In this document: positions 1 through 6,580 of the stretch, piece after piece
Numbering within the stretch: position 1 is the stretch's first letter
Layout: the number at the start of each line of letters is the position of its first letter
Assembly: GCA_902795555.1 (NCBI GenBank)
Contig: CADBLV010000049.1
Coordinates: 1-9,567 of the forward strand
Reading direction: 5' to 3'
DNA: 9,567 nucleotides
From: an uncultured Eubacteriales bacterium
Lineage (GTDB): Bacteria; Bacillota_A; Clostridia; Christensenellales; Aristaeellaceae
Translations under genes and position numbers: made by a program
Notes under the pieces: model-generated
What the model saw: only the letters and a program-made list of their open reading frames with translations
Told to the model about the DNA's origin: nothing
The model's database searches: none

Positions 1-52
1 AGGCGAAGGTCTGCAAAACCTTTATTCTCCAGTTCGAATCTGGATGGCACCT
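1..52 (+). tRNA. tRNA-Cys (GCA), 3' portion; 5' end lies outside the window
   Basis: The 3' part of a tRNA. The anticodon stem AAGGT (6-10) pairs with ACCTT (18-22) around the loop CTGCAAA (11-17), giving anticodon GCA at 13-15, which reads cysteine codons. A five-base variable loop (23-27) follows. The T arm has stem TCCAG (28-32), loop TTCGAAT (33-39) and stem CTGGA (40-44). The 3' acceptor strand TGGCACC (45-51) ends in U at 52, the discriminator base expected for tRNA-Cys. CCA is not encoded (CGA follows), so it must be added by the CCA-adding enzyme. The D arm and 5' acceptor strand are cut off by the window edge; positions 1-5 belong to the D-arm side. A terminator follows at once, so this is the last gene of its transcript. 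Confidence 0.93.
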
Positions 53-56
53 CGAG

Positions 57-84
57 AAACCTGCCTGCAGAGGCGGGTTTTTTT
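57..84 (+). terminator. Intrinsic terminator of the tRNA-Cys transcript
   Basis: The stem AAACCTGCCT (57-66) pairs with AGGCGGGTTT (71-80) around the loop GCAG, with one G-U pair. It runs directly into seven Ts (78-84). It sits only five bases after the tRNA 3' end, as expected for a terminator closing a tRNA operon. Confidence 0.88.
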
Positions 85-164
85 CTGCCTGTTCCGGTTC
101 ATGCTGCTCCGTTCCGAGGATGGTTTTTCTGCAAAAAAGTCATTTTCTTCCGCAAAAAAAAGTC

Positions 165-193
165 TGTACAAACCGCTTCTGACGTGTTATACT
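165..193 (+). promoter_or_regulatory. Predicted sigma-A promoter of the zinc-ribbon gene
   Basis: The -35 TGTACA (165-170, 4 of 6 matches) and -10 TATACT (188-193, 5 of 6) are 17 bp apart, with TG at 185-186 forming an extended -10. Transcription would start near 200 and leave a leader of about 130 nt before the ATG at 332. An A-rich stretch with two similar copies of GCAAAAAA(AA)GTC (131-163) lies just upstream and may act as an UP-like element. This is a sequence-pattern prediction only. Confidence 0.6.
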
Positions 194-331
194 GCTCGGG
201 TAGACCCAACCCCTGGTTTTAAGCTGCGGTTCATTTCCTCCATGGTTGTTTCTCATGACCATTGTCTGGAACGGGGCTTTCTTCTTCACCAATGGCGCGG
301 GTAAACAACATTTTTGAGGAGGTTTTCACCC

Positions 332-622
332 ATGTACGAAGACAAAACCCTGACCTGCCGTGATTGCGGCAACGAATTCGTGTTCTCTGCCAGCGAGCAG
401 GAGTTTTTCGCGCAGAAGGGCTTCCAGAATGAGCCCAGCCGCTGCCCCGCCTGCCGTGCGGCCCGTCGCGCCCAGAACGGCGGCGGCAATGGCCCCCGCC
501 AGATGTTCACTGTGATCTGCGACGGCTGCGGCTGTGAGACCCAGGTTCCCTTCCAGCCCCGTGGCGATCGTCCGGTTTACTGCCGTGAGTGCTTCGAAGC
601 GCAGCGCCAGAGCCGGTTCTGA
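332..622 (+). CDS. Small double zinc-ribbon protein (CxxC-x17-CxxC family)
   Basis: A 96-residue protein with four CxxC knuckles making two probable zinc sites. The N-terminal one is C9-x2-C12 with C38-x2-C41 and fits the 'probable zinc-ribbon' family (zf-trcl type). The C-terminal one is C63-x2-C66-x17-C84-x2-C87, the spacing that names the CxxC-x17-CxxC domain. A Gly/Asn-rich linker (49-55) joins them, and the protein is rich in Arg and Gln at the C-terminus, which would suit RNA or DNA contact. The ATG at 332 is chosen because GAGGAGG (316-322) sits nine bases upstream and residues 1-9 match the family start; a TTG at 314 overlaps that Shine-Dalgarno sequence and is unlikely. It has no signal peptide or membrane segment. 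The gene stands alone between its own promoter and a terminator. The molecular function of the family is not established; zinc binding is inferred from the cysteines. Confidence 0.9.
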   Translation: MYEDKTLTCRDCGNEFVFSASEQEFFAQKGFQNEPSRCPACRAARRAQNGGGNGPRQMFTVICDGCGCETQVPFQPRGDRPVYCRECFEAQRQSRF

Positions 623-633
623 TTCCGGAAAAT

Positions 634-662
634 AAAAAAATCCTCCAAACGGAGGATTTTTT
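634..662. terminator. Bidirectional terminator between convergent genes
   Basis: A hairpin of TCCTCC (641-646), loop AAAC and GGAGGA (651-656) is flanked by seven As (634-640) and six Ts (657-662), so the stem can extend to 12 bp. It has a U tract on either strand. It closes the zinc-ribbon gene ending at 622 (plus) and the mutase gene ending at 680 (minus). Confidence 0.92.
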
Positions 663-679
663 CTTTTCCGCGAAACGCT

Positions 680-2338
680 TTATGCCTCACAGTATTTCCG
701 GGCGATGCTTTCCAGCTCATCCAGTTTTTTCTCTGCGGCGGCCCTGTCTGCGGCATGGGAGAAAAGATAAGCCTTCAGCTTGGGCTCCGTGCCGGAGGGC
801 CTGACGATCCATTTGAGTCCGTCCGGCATATCAAATTCCAGCACATCGCTTTTCGGCAGATTCCCGATGCCCTGCGCATAGTCGATCCGCTTTGCGCTTC
901 GAAGGCTGTCTTCCGGGAAATCAGCTTGAGCTCCGCGAAGGGCGGCCATGATCGCTTTCATCCGGTTGCTGCCGTCCTCTCCTTCATATTCGAAGGTCAG
1001 GAGCCGCTGGACGAAGGTTCCGTATTCCGCCCGGAGTTCCTCCAGCCGATCCAGCAGCGTCTTTCCCTCCGCTTTCAGGGAGGAAGCGAGATCGCAAAGC
1101 AAAAGCGCCGCGTTGACCGCGTCCTTGTCCCGCACGTCCGTACCGGACAGATAGCCATAGCTTTCCTCAAAGCCGAACAGGAACCGATCCCGTTGTCCGG
1201 CTTTTTCCAGCAGCCCGATCTGCTCTCCGATGAATTTAAACCCGGTCAGCACCTGCCTCAGTTCGATTCCATACTTTTCGCACAGGGTATCCGCCATCTC
1301 CGTGGTTACGATCGTGCGCACGACCACGGGACGATCCTTTCCCGTTTTTTGATGACGGCACAGGTAATCCAGCATCAGGATCCCCATTTCGTTGCCGCTG
1401 ATGAGAATGACCTCGTCTCCTTTGCGCACGCCGGCGCCCATCCGGTCGCAGTCCGGATCGGTGGCGAAGCACAGATCCGCGCCGGTTTCAAGGGTTTTCC
1501 GGATGGCCAGGGCCATGGCTTCCCGGATTTCCGGGTTCGGATAGGGACAGGTGGAGAAATGCCCGTCGGGCTGTTCCTGCTCTTTCACGATGTCGGCCCG
1601 GACATATCCCAATCGGCGCATCATCTCCCGAACAGGTTCGTTTCCGGCGCCGTTCAGCGGGGTGTATACCACATGCAGCGGGCAGGAGGCGGGAGCGACA
1701 CGCAGCCGCATGATATCCTGATAGTACATTTTGGTGATTTCCTCCGGAATATACCGGATGATCCCCGCTTCCAGATAAGCTTTGAAGGAGGGAAGCTCCT
1801 CCGTCAGATCCTTTTCCGCGCTGATCCGACTGAGAATCCGATCGGCCGCCTCCAGCGTTATCTGGCATCCGTCTGATCCGTACACCTTGTAACCGTTGAA
1901 TTTTGCGGGGTTGTGGGAGGCTGTGATCATGACCCCGGCCGTGGTTCCCAGCTTCCGAACTGCCCAGGAAAGCATCGGTGTGGGCATCAGCCGGGGAAAC
2001 AGATATACCTGAATCCCCATTTCCGCGAACACCGCGGCGGTCAGTTCCGCGAAATCCCGGCTGTGAATCCGGCTGTCACAGCTGATGGCGCAGGAGGGCT
2101 TTTCCGTCCGCTCCTTCAGATAGGCTCCGAGGCCGCGCGTGGCTTTGGCCACTGTCATCACATTCATCCGGTTCGTTCCCGCGCCGAGCACTCCGCGAAG
2201 CCCGCCGGTGCCAAAGGCCAGGTCGCGATAAAAGCTGTCATGTATGGTTTCCTCGTCCATGCTTTCCAATTCCAGCTTCAGCTCTTCCGGCATGGCCGGG
2301 CATCGAAGCCACAGGTCTCTTTTTTCGGCTGCCGTCAT
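680..2338 (-). CDS. pgcA: Phospho-sugar mutase, PgcA-type (phosphoglucomutase/phosphomannomutase)
   Basis: A 552-residue alpha-D-phosphohexomutase that interconverts hexose 1- and 6-phosphates in the cytoplasm. Through glucose 1-phosphate it feeds UDP-glucose, glycogen or cell-envelope glycan synthesis. All four family signatures are present: the phosphoserine loop TASHNP (139-144, Ser141), the metal loop DPDCDR (294-299, Asp294/296/298), the sugar loop GFEESYGY (389-396) and the phosphate-binding RPSGTEPK (513-520). The N-terminal helical lead-in and FGTGGLRG (42-49) followed by AGTNRMN (53-59) are typical of the larger PgcA/PGM2-like branch rather than of GlmM or short ManB enzymes. Length is close to B. 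subtilis PgcA (about 580). The start ATG is backed by GGAGGA eight bases upstream (2347-2352). It lies 52 bp after the unknown gene upstream and is probably co-transcribed with it. The exact sugar preference (glucose or mannose) cannot be read from the sequence. Confidence 0.95.
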   Translation of the reverse strand: MTAAEKRDLWLRCPAMPEELKLELESMDEETIHDSFYRDLAFGTGGLRGVLGAGTNRMNVMTVAKATRGLGAYLKERTEKPSCAISCDSRIHSRDFAELTAAVFAEMGIQVYLFPRLMPTPMLSWAVRKLGTTAGVMITASHNPAKFNGYKVYGSDGCQITLEAADRILSRISAEKDLTEELPSFKAYLEAGIIRYIPEEITKMYYQDIMRLRVAPASCPLHVVYTPLNGAGNEPVREMMRRLGYVRADIVKEQEQPDGHFSTCPYPNPEIREAMALAIRKTLETGADLCFATDPDCDRMGAGVRKGDEVILISGNEMGILMLDYLCRHQKTGKDRPVVVRTIVTTEMADTLCEKYGIELRQVLTGFKFIGEQIGLLEKAGQRDRFLFGFEESYGYLSGTDVRDKDAVNAALLLCDLASSLKAEGKTLLDRLEELRAEYGTFVQRLLTFEYEGEDGSNRMKAIMAALRGAQADFPEDSLRSAKRIDYAQGIGNLPKSDVLEFDMPDGLKWIVRPSGTEPKLKAYLFSHAADRAAAEKKLDELESIARKYCEA

Positions 2339-2370
2339 CTTTCCATTCCTCCATCCTGTTTGGTACGATC

Positions 2371-2389
2371 AAAAAATCCGGTCCGCCGG
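2371..2389 (-). terminator. Possible weak internal terminator/attenuator
   Basis: Read on the minus strand, CCGG, loop CGGA, CCGG, A and then six Ts follow directly after the stop codon of the unknown gene and before the mutase. The stem is only 4 bp, so termination would be partial at best; it could lower mutase expression relative to the upstream gene. Confidence 0.3.
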
Positions 2390-2390
2390 G

Positions 2391-2924
2391 TCACATGGCA
2401 CCCAGCTGACCGGAAGCATAGAACTGATTTTTCCTGAAGGGACGAATCCGCTGACTGTCCCAGGTGAATCCGTCCAGGGAGAGGCGGATGCCTTCCTGAG
2501 CGAACAGATTGGCCACATCTTCGAAGAGCACATACAGGTGTCTTGTGAAGAAGCCAACCTCCGACCCCGTGGGTTCGCACAGAAGCTCGTTGATCCCCCA
2601 GACCCGGATCGGATCATATCCGTCGTAGGCAAAGGAAGAAGCATAGGGCGTTACGGCGCTTCCCCGAAGATCACAGGGGGTCATCCCCAGCCAGCTTCCC
2701 GCGTTCCAGAGGAGGCTGTAGAAGCATTTCATCACATGTCCGGGCAGAGAGAAGCACAGTTCGTCCAGAAAAGCGCCGTTCACATCGTAGGTACTGAAGG
2801 ACAGGATCCGATTTTCATACAGGATGACGGAGAATCCGCCGTCCGCTGCCCGGGTGTCCGGCATCAGGGGGCGAAATTTGTATTGAAAAACCGGCTTGTG
2901 ACCATATCCGGCAATCATACGCAT
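2391..2924 (-). CDS. Hypothetical protein, 177 residues, family not recognised
   Basis: I do not recognise this protein. It is rich in aromatic residues (many Phe, Tyr and Trp), has no signal peptide or membrane segment, and reads as a single compact soluble domain. Features visible are DGGFSVILYENRILSF (28-43), which looks like paired beta strands, a Phe/Leu/Cys-rich centre with four scattered cysteines that do not form CxxC pairs, and a more polar C-terminal part with FEDVANLFAQEG, which looks helical. The start ATG has AGGAAAGGAAGGGG just upstream; a second Met two codons in is an alternative. It is coding rather than a shadow because it has its own consensus promoter and leader, a good ribosome binding site, and fills the space between two clear genes. 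Being first in a transcript with the PgcA-like mutase hints at a role in sugar-phosphate or envelope metabolism, but that is weak inference. Confidence 0.82.
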   Translation of the reverse strand: MRMIAGYGHKPVFQYKFRPLMPDTRAADGGFSVILYENRILSFSTYDVNGAFLDELCFSLPGHVMKCFYSLLWNAGSWLGMTPCDLRGSAVTPYASSFAYDGYDPIRVWGINELLCEPTGSEVGFFTRHLYVLFEDVANLFAQEGIRLSLDGFTWDSQRIRPFRKNQFYASGQLGAM

Positions 2925-2982
2925 GCCCCCTTCCTTTCCTCTGTGAACAGCAGGTTTACATGTGCCATTCCGCTCGGTTGGC

Positions 2983-3024
2983 TATTTTGTACTCGCTCCC
3001 GCTTTGCGGATCGCGAACAAAATA
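2983..3024 (-). promoter_or_regulatory. Long imperfect hairpin in the mRNA leader of the unknown gene
   Basis: An 8-bp perfect outer inverted repeat (TATTTTGT at 2983-2990 and ACAAAATA at 3017-3024) encloses two further 4-bp arms, TCGC/GCGA (2993-2996 with 3013-3016) and CCGC/GCGG (2999-3002 with 3006-3009), closed by a 3-base loop. That is 16 base pairs in 42 nt. It lies roughly 15-55 nt downstream of the predicted start site and is not followed by a T run on either strand, so it is not an intrinsic terminator. It could be a structured leader or an operator. Confidence 0.5.
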
Positions 3025-3043
3025 TGCCTCATCGCATGCGTAT

Positions 3044-3072
3044 ATCATATCTAAATATGCCGGTTCAGTCAA
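3044..3072 (-). promoter_or_regulatory. Predicted sigma-A promoter for the unknown gene and pgcA
   Basis: On the minus strand, TTGACT (3072-3067, 5 of 6) and TATGAT (3049-3044, 5 of 6) are separated by exactly 17 bp that are AT-rich before the -10. Transcription would start near 3037, at the palindrome CGCATGCG (3033-3040), leaving a leader of about 110 nt. Confidence 0.75.
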
Positions 3073-3078
3073 TGGGTA

Positions 3079-3096
3079 AATACAATATCTTGTATT
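3079..3096. repeat. Perfect 7-bp inverted repeat next to the promoter
   Basis: AATACAA (3079-3085), a 4-base spacer TATC, and TTGTATT (3090-3096). It begins six bases upstream of the -35 box of the promoter at 3044-3072 and lies between it and the stop codon of the decarboxylase gene. The size and symmetry suit a dimeric repressor or activator site. As a terminator for the upstream operon it would be poor, since only a short T run follows. Confidence 0.4.
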
Positions 3097-3122
3097 GAAA
3101 AATCATAACAATTTCGCGACAT

Positions 3123-4256
3123 TTATTTCAAAAAATTCATAAATGCATCGCGATTCTGAGCAGGGGTCGTTGTGGGACGACCCAGATCCGCCCGGGCGCC
3201 ACAGGCGCAGTGAACCGTCAGAAAGGCAGGGCGAGGGCAGTCCGGATCCTCCAGACGCGCAAGGGCTTCTCTCAGTTCCTTTTCGTTGTCGGCTTCCAGG
3301 CAAACGGGATAACGTACGGCCAGGGCGATCTCGGGGAGGGGCAGCTTTCCGCAGCACACCGGCATACCGCCCACGGTTTCATGGGCGCCGTTTTCGATCA
3401 CGACATGAATCAGGTTTTTCGGAGCAGCCTGGCTGATGATGGACATGGCGCCCAGATGCATCAGGGCGGCTCCGTCCCCATCCAGGCACCATACGCGGCG
3501 ATCGGGTTTATCTCTGGCAATCTGCAGCGCGATCATGGATGCGTGTCCCATGGAGCCCACGGTCAGGAAATCCCGCGCGTGTCCGTCGCCAGAACGCTCC
3601 CGAATTTCAAAGATCTCACGGCTCAGCTTTCCCGTGGTGCTGACGACGATATCCTGCTGCCCCATAGAGCCCAGAATGATCTCGGCCGCCCGTTCCCTGC
3701 TCAGGGTCCAGCTGTTGCCGTAATCCGGCTTCAGAATCGTTTTCAGCGCACCTTTCCTGGCTACGATGGCGGCTGTTTTGCCGGCCCTCAGATGGGTCAT
3801 CAGATTCCGGAACGCTTCCCGGAACTGTTCCTCCGTGTGCTCGGGGGACAGCACGAAATACGGAATCCCCAGCAGCTCCAGCTGGGACAGCGTGATCGCT
3901 CCCTGCTTGACGTGCTGAGGCTCGTCTTTCACGCCGGGCTCTCCCCGCCATCCGATAACCAGCAGGCAGGGGAGGGCATAAACGGCCTCGTCCATCAGGG
4001 AGGTCAGGGGATTGACCGTGTTGCCCAGACCGCTGTTCTGCATATAACACAGGGCCGGACGCCCCGTGGCCAGATAGTGTCCGGCGCACAGTCCGATGGC
4101 TCCGCCTTCATTATGGGCGACGGTATGCTTCGGGCCGCTCGTCCCATATCTGGCGAAAAGCTCGTCACAGAGGCCTTTCAGGAAAGAATCTGGAACGCCG
4201 GTGAAAAAATCGATGCCCTCTTCCAGGCAGGCGTCCAGCAGGATGGATGAAAGCAT
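3123..4256 (-). CDS. aepY: Phosphonopyruvate decarboxylase (thiamine-diphosphate enzyme)
   Basis: A 377-residue enzyme of the Ppd family, which converts 3-phosphonopyruvate to phosphonoacetaldehyde and CO2 and so pulls the unfavourable PEP mutase step in phosphonate synthesis. The N-terminal Pyr half has TGVPDS (19-24), the catalytic Glu50 in HNEGG, YMQNSGLGN (71-79) and the family hallmark GWRGEPG..DEPQHVKQG (102-119). The C-terminal PP half has VGSMGHAS (233-240), the thiamine-diphosphate/metal motif GDG (260-262) ending at Asn289, and the typical GRPTTTP tail (359-365). Full length for the family. GAGGAGG (4266-4272) overlaps the stop codon of the preceding capA-like gene, and the gap is 15 bp, so it is last in a four-gene operon. 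Sulfopyruvate decarboxylases (ComDE type) are close relatives, so a sulfonate substrate is not excluded. No PEP mutase, phosphonatase or AEP transaminase of class V is in the window. Confidence 0.92.
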   Translation of the reverse strand: MLSSILLDACLEEGIDFFTGVPDSFLKGLCDELFARYGTSGPKHTVAHNEGGAIGLCAGHYLATGRPALCYMQNSGLGNTVNPLTSLMDEAVYALPCLLVIGWRGEPGVKDEPQHVKQGAITLSQLELLGIPYFVLSPEHTEEQFREAFRNLMTHLRAGKTAAIVARKGALKTILKPDYGNSWTLSRERAAEIILGSMGQQDIVVSTTGKLSREIFEIRERSGDGHARDFLTVGSMGHASMIALQIARDKPDRRVWCLDGDGAALMHLGAMSIISQAAPKNLIHVVIENGAHETVGGMPVCCGKLPLPEIALAVRYPVCLEADNEKELREALARLEDPDCPRPAFLTVHCACGARADLGRPTTTPAQNRDAFMNFLK

Positions 4257-4271
4257 AGAAACCGTCCTCCT

Positions 4272-5402
4272 CTATTTCCATTCCGTCGGATATTCGCTGA
4301 CGGCATATTCCAGGTTTTTCCCGTTGGAGCGAAGCACGGTTCGCAGGGAATCAATCCGGGTCGGATCCGTTTCCACTGTGGGAATAAAGTCATTCCGATC
4401 CTTCCGGGAAGAGATACAGATGGGAATGATCCGAAAATCCCGGTCCAGAATGTTTCCATCCTTGATCCAGAACCTGGTCTGGAAGATGTAGGAACTTTTG
4501 TCATCCGGATTTTTGTTTCCGGAGAAGCAGAAGTTTCCCAGAGAATAGCAGATATAAACGCCCTTATACTGCTCAATGGGGTTCATCCGATGACTGTGAT
4601 GGCCGATAACCAGATCAGCCCCCGCGTCGACGGCCAGCCTTCCCATTTTGATCTGGTTGCTGCGGGGCGTATAATCCTTCTCGTTTCCCCAATGGAAGGA
4701 AACGATCAGCAGGGGGTATTTTTCCTTGATGGCCTTAATGTCAGCCTCCACTTTTTCGAACAGATTGCTGTATCCGTCCACCGGTTTGTCATATCGGTCG
4801 ATGCACAGATAACTCATCATGGCAACCTGAATTCCTTCTATGTTATAGACGCCCAGCTCGGTGGAGTTGGAATATACCACGCCGGCGCTGCGAAGGGTTT
4901 CCTTTGTATCATCGTAGCCGGTCTGGCCGAAATCCATCACATGGTTGTTTTCCAGGGAAACTGCCTCAATCCCGTTGTCTGACAGCACGGAAACAAAGGA
5001 AGGGTCAACCCGGAAAAGAAAATCATTCTCCCGTTTGTTGGAGGGAATCTCCTTCGTTTCGGTCAGGGTGCCTTCGAAATTGACCAGGGTCAGCTGGTCG
5101 TTCATCAGGATCTGGCGAATGTTGGACATGGTGAAATTAATGTCCCCGCCGTGGGCAGACAGCTCCTCCGCGAAAATTTTGGACTTTTTCCGGCCGTAGC
5201 TGTCTCCGATGGTGAAATCCCCTGTGCATGTGACGGTGATCATCGCTGTTCCGCGGGAGTCGTACACGCTGGCGGTTTCCTTTTCCGGGGGATTTTCAAG
5301 CACGTCTTCGATCAGAAGATCATCGTCATCTCCCTCTGTGAGGCCGGAGAAAGGCAGCAGCAGGGCGCAGGCCAGCATGATCAGCAGGATTCTTTTCAGC
5401 AT
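4272..5402 (-). CDS. Secreted CapA-family protein (poly-gamma-glutamate capsule/metallophosphatase-like)
   Basis: A 376-residue exported protein of the CapA/PgsA family, which has a calcineurin-like phosphoesterase fold; members help make or anchor poly-gamma-glutamate, but many act elsewhere and lack a known substrate. A signal peptide is clear (K3R4 followed by a hydrophobic stretch 5-18), without a lipobox cysteine; an acidic stretch (24-41) follows. Fold motifs in order: CTGDF (59-63), VNFEG (107-111), ENNHVMDFG (151-159), SFHWG (235-239), GHHSHR (267-272) and YSLGNF (286-291), which supply the Asp, Asn, Glu and His residues expected at a two-metal centre. The start is set by GGAGGA (5409-5414) and by the signal peptide; an in-frame ATG 25 codons earlier lies inside the aminotransferase and is rejected. 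Start and the upstream stop overlap in ATGCTGA. No capB/capC genes are near, so capsule synthesis is not supported; an envelope glycan or phosphoester role is possible. Confidence 0.88.
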   Translation of the reverse strand: MLKRILLIMLACALLLPFSGLTEGDDDDLLIEDVLENPPEKETASVYDSRGTAMITVTCTGDFTIGDSYGRKKSKIFAEELSAHGGDINFTMSNIRQILMNDQLTLVNFEGTLTETKEIPSNKRENDFLFRVDPSFVSVLSDNGIEAVSLENNHVMDFGQTGYDDTKETLRSAGVVYSNSTELGVYNIEGIQVAMMSYLCIDRYDKPVDGYSNLFEKVEADIKAIKEKYPLLIVSFHWGNEKDYTPRSNQIKMGRLAVDAGADLVIGHHSHRMNPIEQYKGVYICYSLGNFCFSGNKNPDDKSSYIFQTRFWIKDGNILDRDFRIIPICISSRKDRNDFIPTVETDPTRIDSLRTVLRSNGKNLEYAVSEYPTEWK

Positions 5403-6580
5403 CTTGTTTCCTCCACAAATTCCGCAATTCGGTCCAGAGCGATGTTCAGCTTGTCCAGCGCCGTTGCATAGCAGCATCGGATGAATCCTTCGCCGCTTTC
5501 CCCAAAGGCGTTTCCGGGCACGGCAGCGATCATTTTTTCTTTCAGAAGCCGGCTGCAGAATTCTTCGCTGCTCATCCCGGTCGAAGCGATGCAGGGGAAG
5601 ACATAGAAGGCGCCGTAAGGCTCAAAGCAGCTGAGCCCCATCTTCCGGAAGGAGGAAACCATCAGCCGCCGCCTCCGATCATAGCTGTCCCGCATCCGGA
5701 GAATATCGTCCCATCCGTTTTCTCGCCCGGAACGCAGCGCTTCCGTCGCGGCGATCTGGCCCTGCCGGGGGGCGCACATGATGCTGTACTGATGAATTTT
5801 GTTCATCACGTCGATCAATTCCGGTTCGCCGCAGGCATACCCCACCCGCCATCCGGTCATGGCAAAAGATTTGCTGAATCCGTTGATGGTGATGGTCCGG
5901 GGGGCCATCTCCGGCAGAGTGGCGAAGGAAACATGGGTCCGGCCGTCATAGACCAGCTCCGCGTAGATTTCATCGGAAATCACCATGAGATCCCGCTCAC
6001 GCACGACCCGGGTCAGCGCTTCCAGATCCTCCCGTTCCATGATGGCGCCGGTCGGATTGTTGGGATAGGGAAGGATCAGCAGTTTGGTACGCTCGGTGAT
6101 CTTCGCTTCCATATCCGCTGCTTTCAGCCGGAAATCGTTTGCCTCGCCCGTAGGAACGGCCACGGGCACTCCGCCGGCAAAAATGACCCCCGGGGCGTAG
6201 GAAACATAGCTGGGATCCGGCACCAGCACTTCATCTCCGGGCGACAGCATGGCCCGCAGAGCCAGGTCGATGGCTTCCGAGGCCCCAATGGTCACCAGAA
6301 TCTGATCTTTGGCCCGATAGGAAAGCTGAAACCGCTCTGCCAGATAGGCGGAAATCTCTTCGCGCAGCTCGATCATACCCCGGTTGGCAGTGTATTGCGT
6401 TTCGCCATCCACCAGAGAGTTGATGGCCGCGTCACGGATGTGAAAAGGTGTTTTGAAATCAGGCTCGCCGACGCCCAGGGAAATCGCATCCTTCATGGTG
6501 GAGGCCATGTCAAAAAAACGACGGATGCCGCTTGGTGGAACGGCTGCGATTGCCGGGTTCAGAAATCGATCGTACGTCAA
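5396..6580 (-). CDS. Class I/II PLP-dependent aminotransferase, alanine-transaminase (AlaT/YugH)-like
   Basis: A 394-residue fold-type I aminotransferase, cytoplasmic. Visible landmarks are SGIRRFFD (17-24) and GVGEPDF (36-42) at the N-terminus, the NNPTG loop (174-178), Asp203 and Tyr206 in SDEIYAE that hold the cofactor ring, the Schiff-base Lys237 in GFSKSFAMTGWR, and Arg368 in GFIRCCYA, the expected binder of the substrate carboxylate. The pattern is closest to B. subtilis AlaT (YugH), an alanine transaminase that is also paired with an Lrp-type gene; aspartate or aromatic specificity is possible. The start is TTG at 6578-6580, sharing TTGA with the regulator's stop. The next Met (25) would lose the conserved N-terminal segment, so the TTG is preferred; GGTGA upstream is a fair ribosome binding site. 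It overlaps the next gene by seven bases (ATGCTGA). Neighbouring Ppd makes an acidic 2-oxo acid analogue a possible substrate. Confidence 0.9.
   Translation of the reverse strand: MTYDRFLNPAIAAVPPSGIRRFFDMASTMKDAISLGVGEPDFKTPFHIRDAAINSLVDGETQYTANRGMIELREEISAYLAERFQLSYRAKDQILVTIGASEAIDLALRAMLSPGDEVLVPDPSYVSYAPGVIFAGGVPVAVPTGEANDFRLKAADMEAKITERTKLLILPYPNNPTGAIMEREDLEALTRVVRERDLMVISDEIYAELVYDGRTHVSFATLPEMAPRTITINGFSKSFAMTGWRVGYACGEPELIDVMNKIHQYSIMCAPRQGQIAATEALRSGRENGWDDILRMRDSYDRRRRLMVSSFRKMGLSCFEPYGAFYVFPCIASTGMSSEEFCSRLLKEKMIAAVPGNAFGESGEGFIRCCYATALDKLNIALDRIAEFVEETRC
5409..5414 (-). promoter_or_regulatory. Ribosome binding site that fixes the capA-like start
   Basis: GGAGGA on the minus strand lies six bases upstream of the ATG at 5402-5400 and within the last codons of the aminotransferase. 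It selects the start that gives an immediate signal peptide and argues for translational coupling. Confidence 0.85.

Noticed and set aside
1..84. tRNA 3' end as an integration site for a mobile element
   Set aside because: No integrase gene and no repeat of the tRNA 3' end is visible in the window; the tRNA is closed by its own terminator.
755..1876. Long plus-strand open frame of 373 codons opposite the phosphosugar mutase
   Set aside because: It is the mirror of a clear mutase gene with all active-site motifs, has no ribosome binding site, and its product is low-quality, Phe/Gly/Gln-rich sequence typical of antisense frames in GC-rich DNA.
2925..3030. GCAAAGC in the leader, reminiscent of the conserved core of c-di-GMP-I (GEMM) riboswitches
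   Set aside because: Here it forms the tip of a simple CCGC-AAA-GCGG hairpin, and the second conserved helix and tetraloop receptor of that riboswitch are not seen.
2244..3098. Plus-strand open frame of 284 codons across the mutase start and the unknown gene
   Set aside because: It runs antisense through two genes, a promoter and a leader, and has no ribosome binding site. The minus-strand reading has promoter, leader and start signals.
3097..3122. Terminator for the four-gene operon just after the decarboxylase stop
   Set aside because: No stable hairpin followed by a T run is present on the minus strand here; the only inverted repeat (3079-3096) is AT-rich and followed by a short T stretch, so read-through into the next transcript remains possible.
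3210..4250. Plus-strand open frame of 346 codons opposite the decarboxylase
   Set aside because: Antisense shadow of a gene with complete Ppd-family motifs.
5403..5477. Upstream in-frame start of the capA-like gene giving 25 extra residues
   Set aside because: The extension lies inside the aminotransferase and would bury the signal peptide; the internal ATG has an excellent ribosome binding site.
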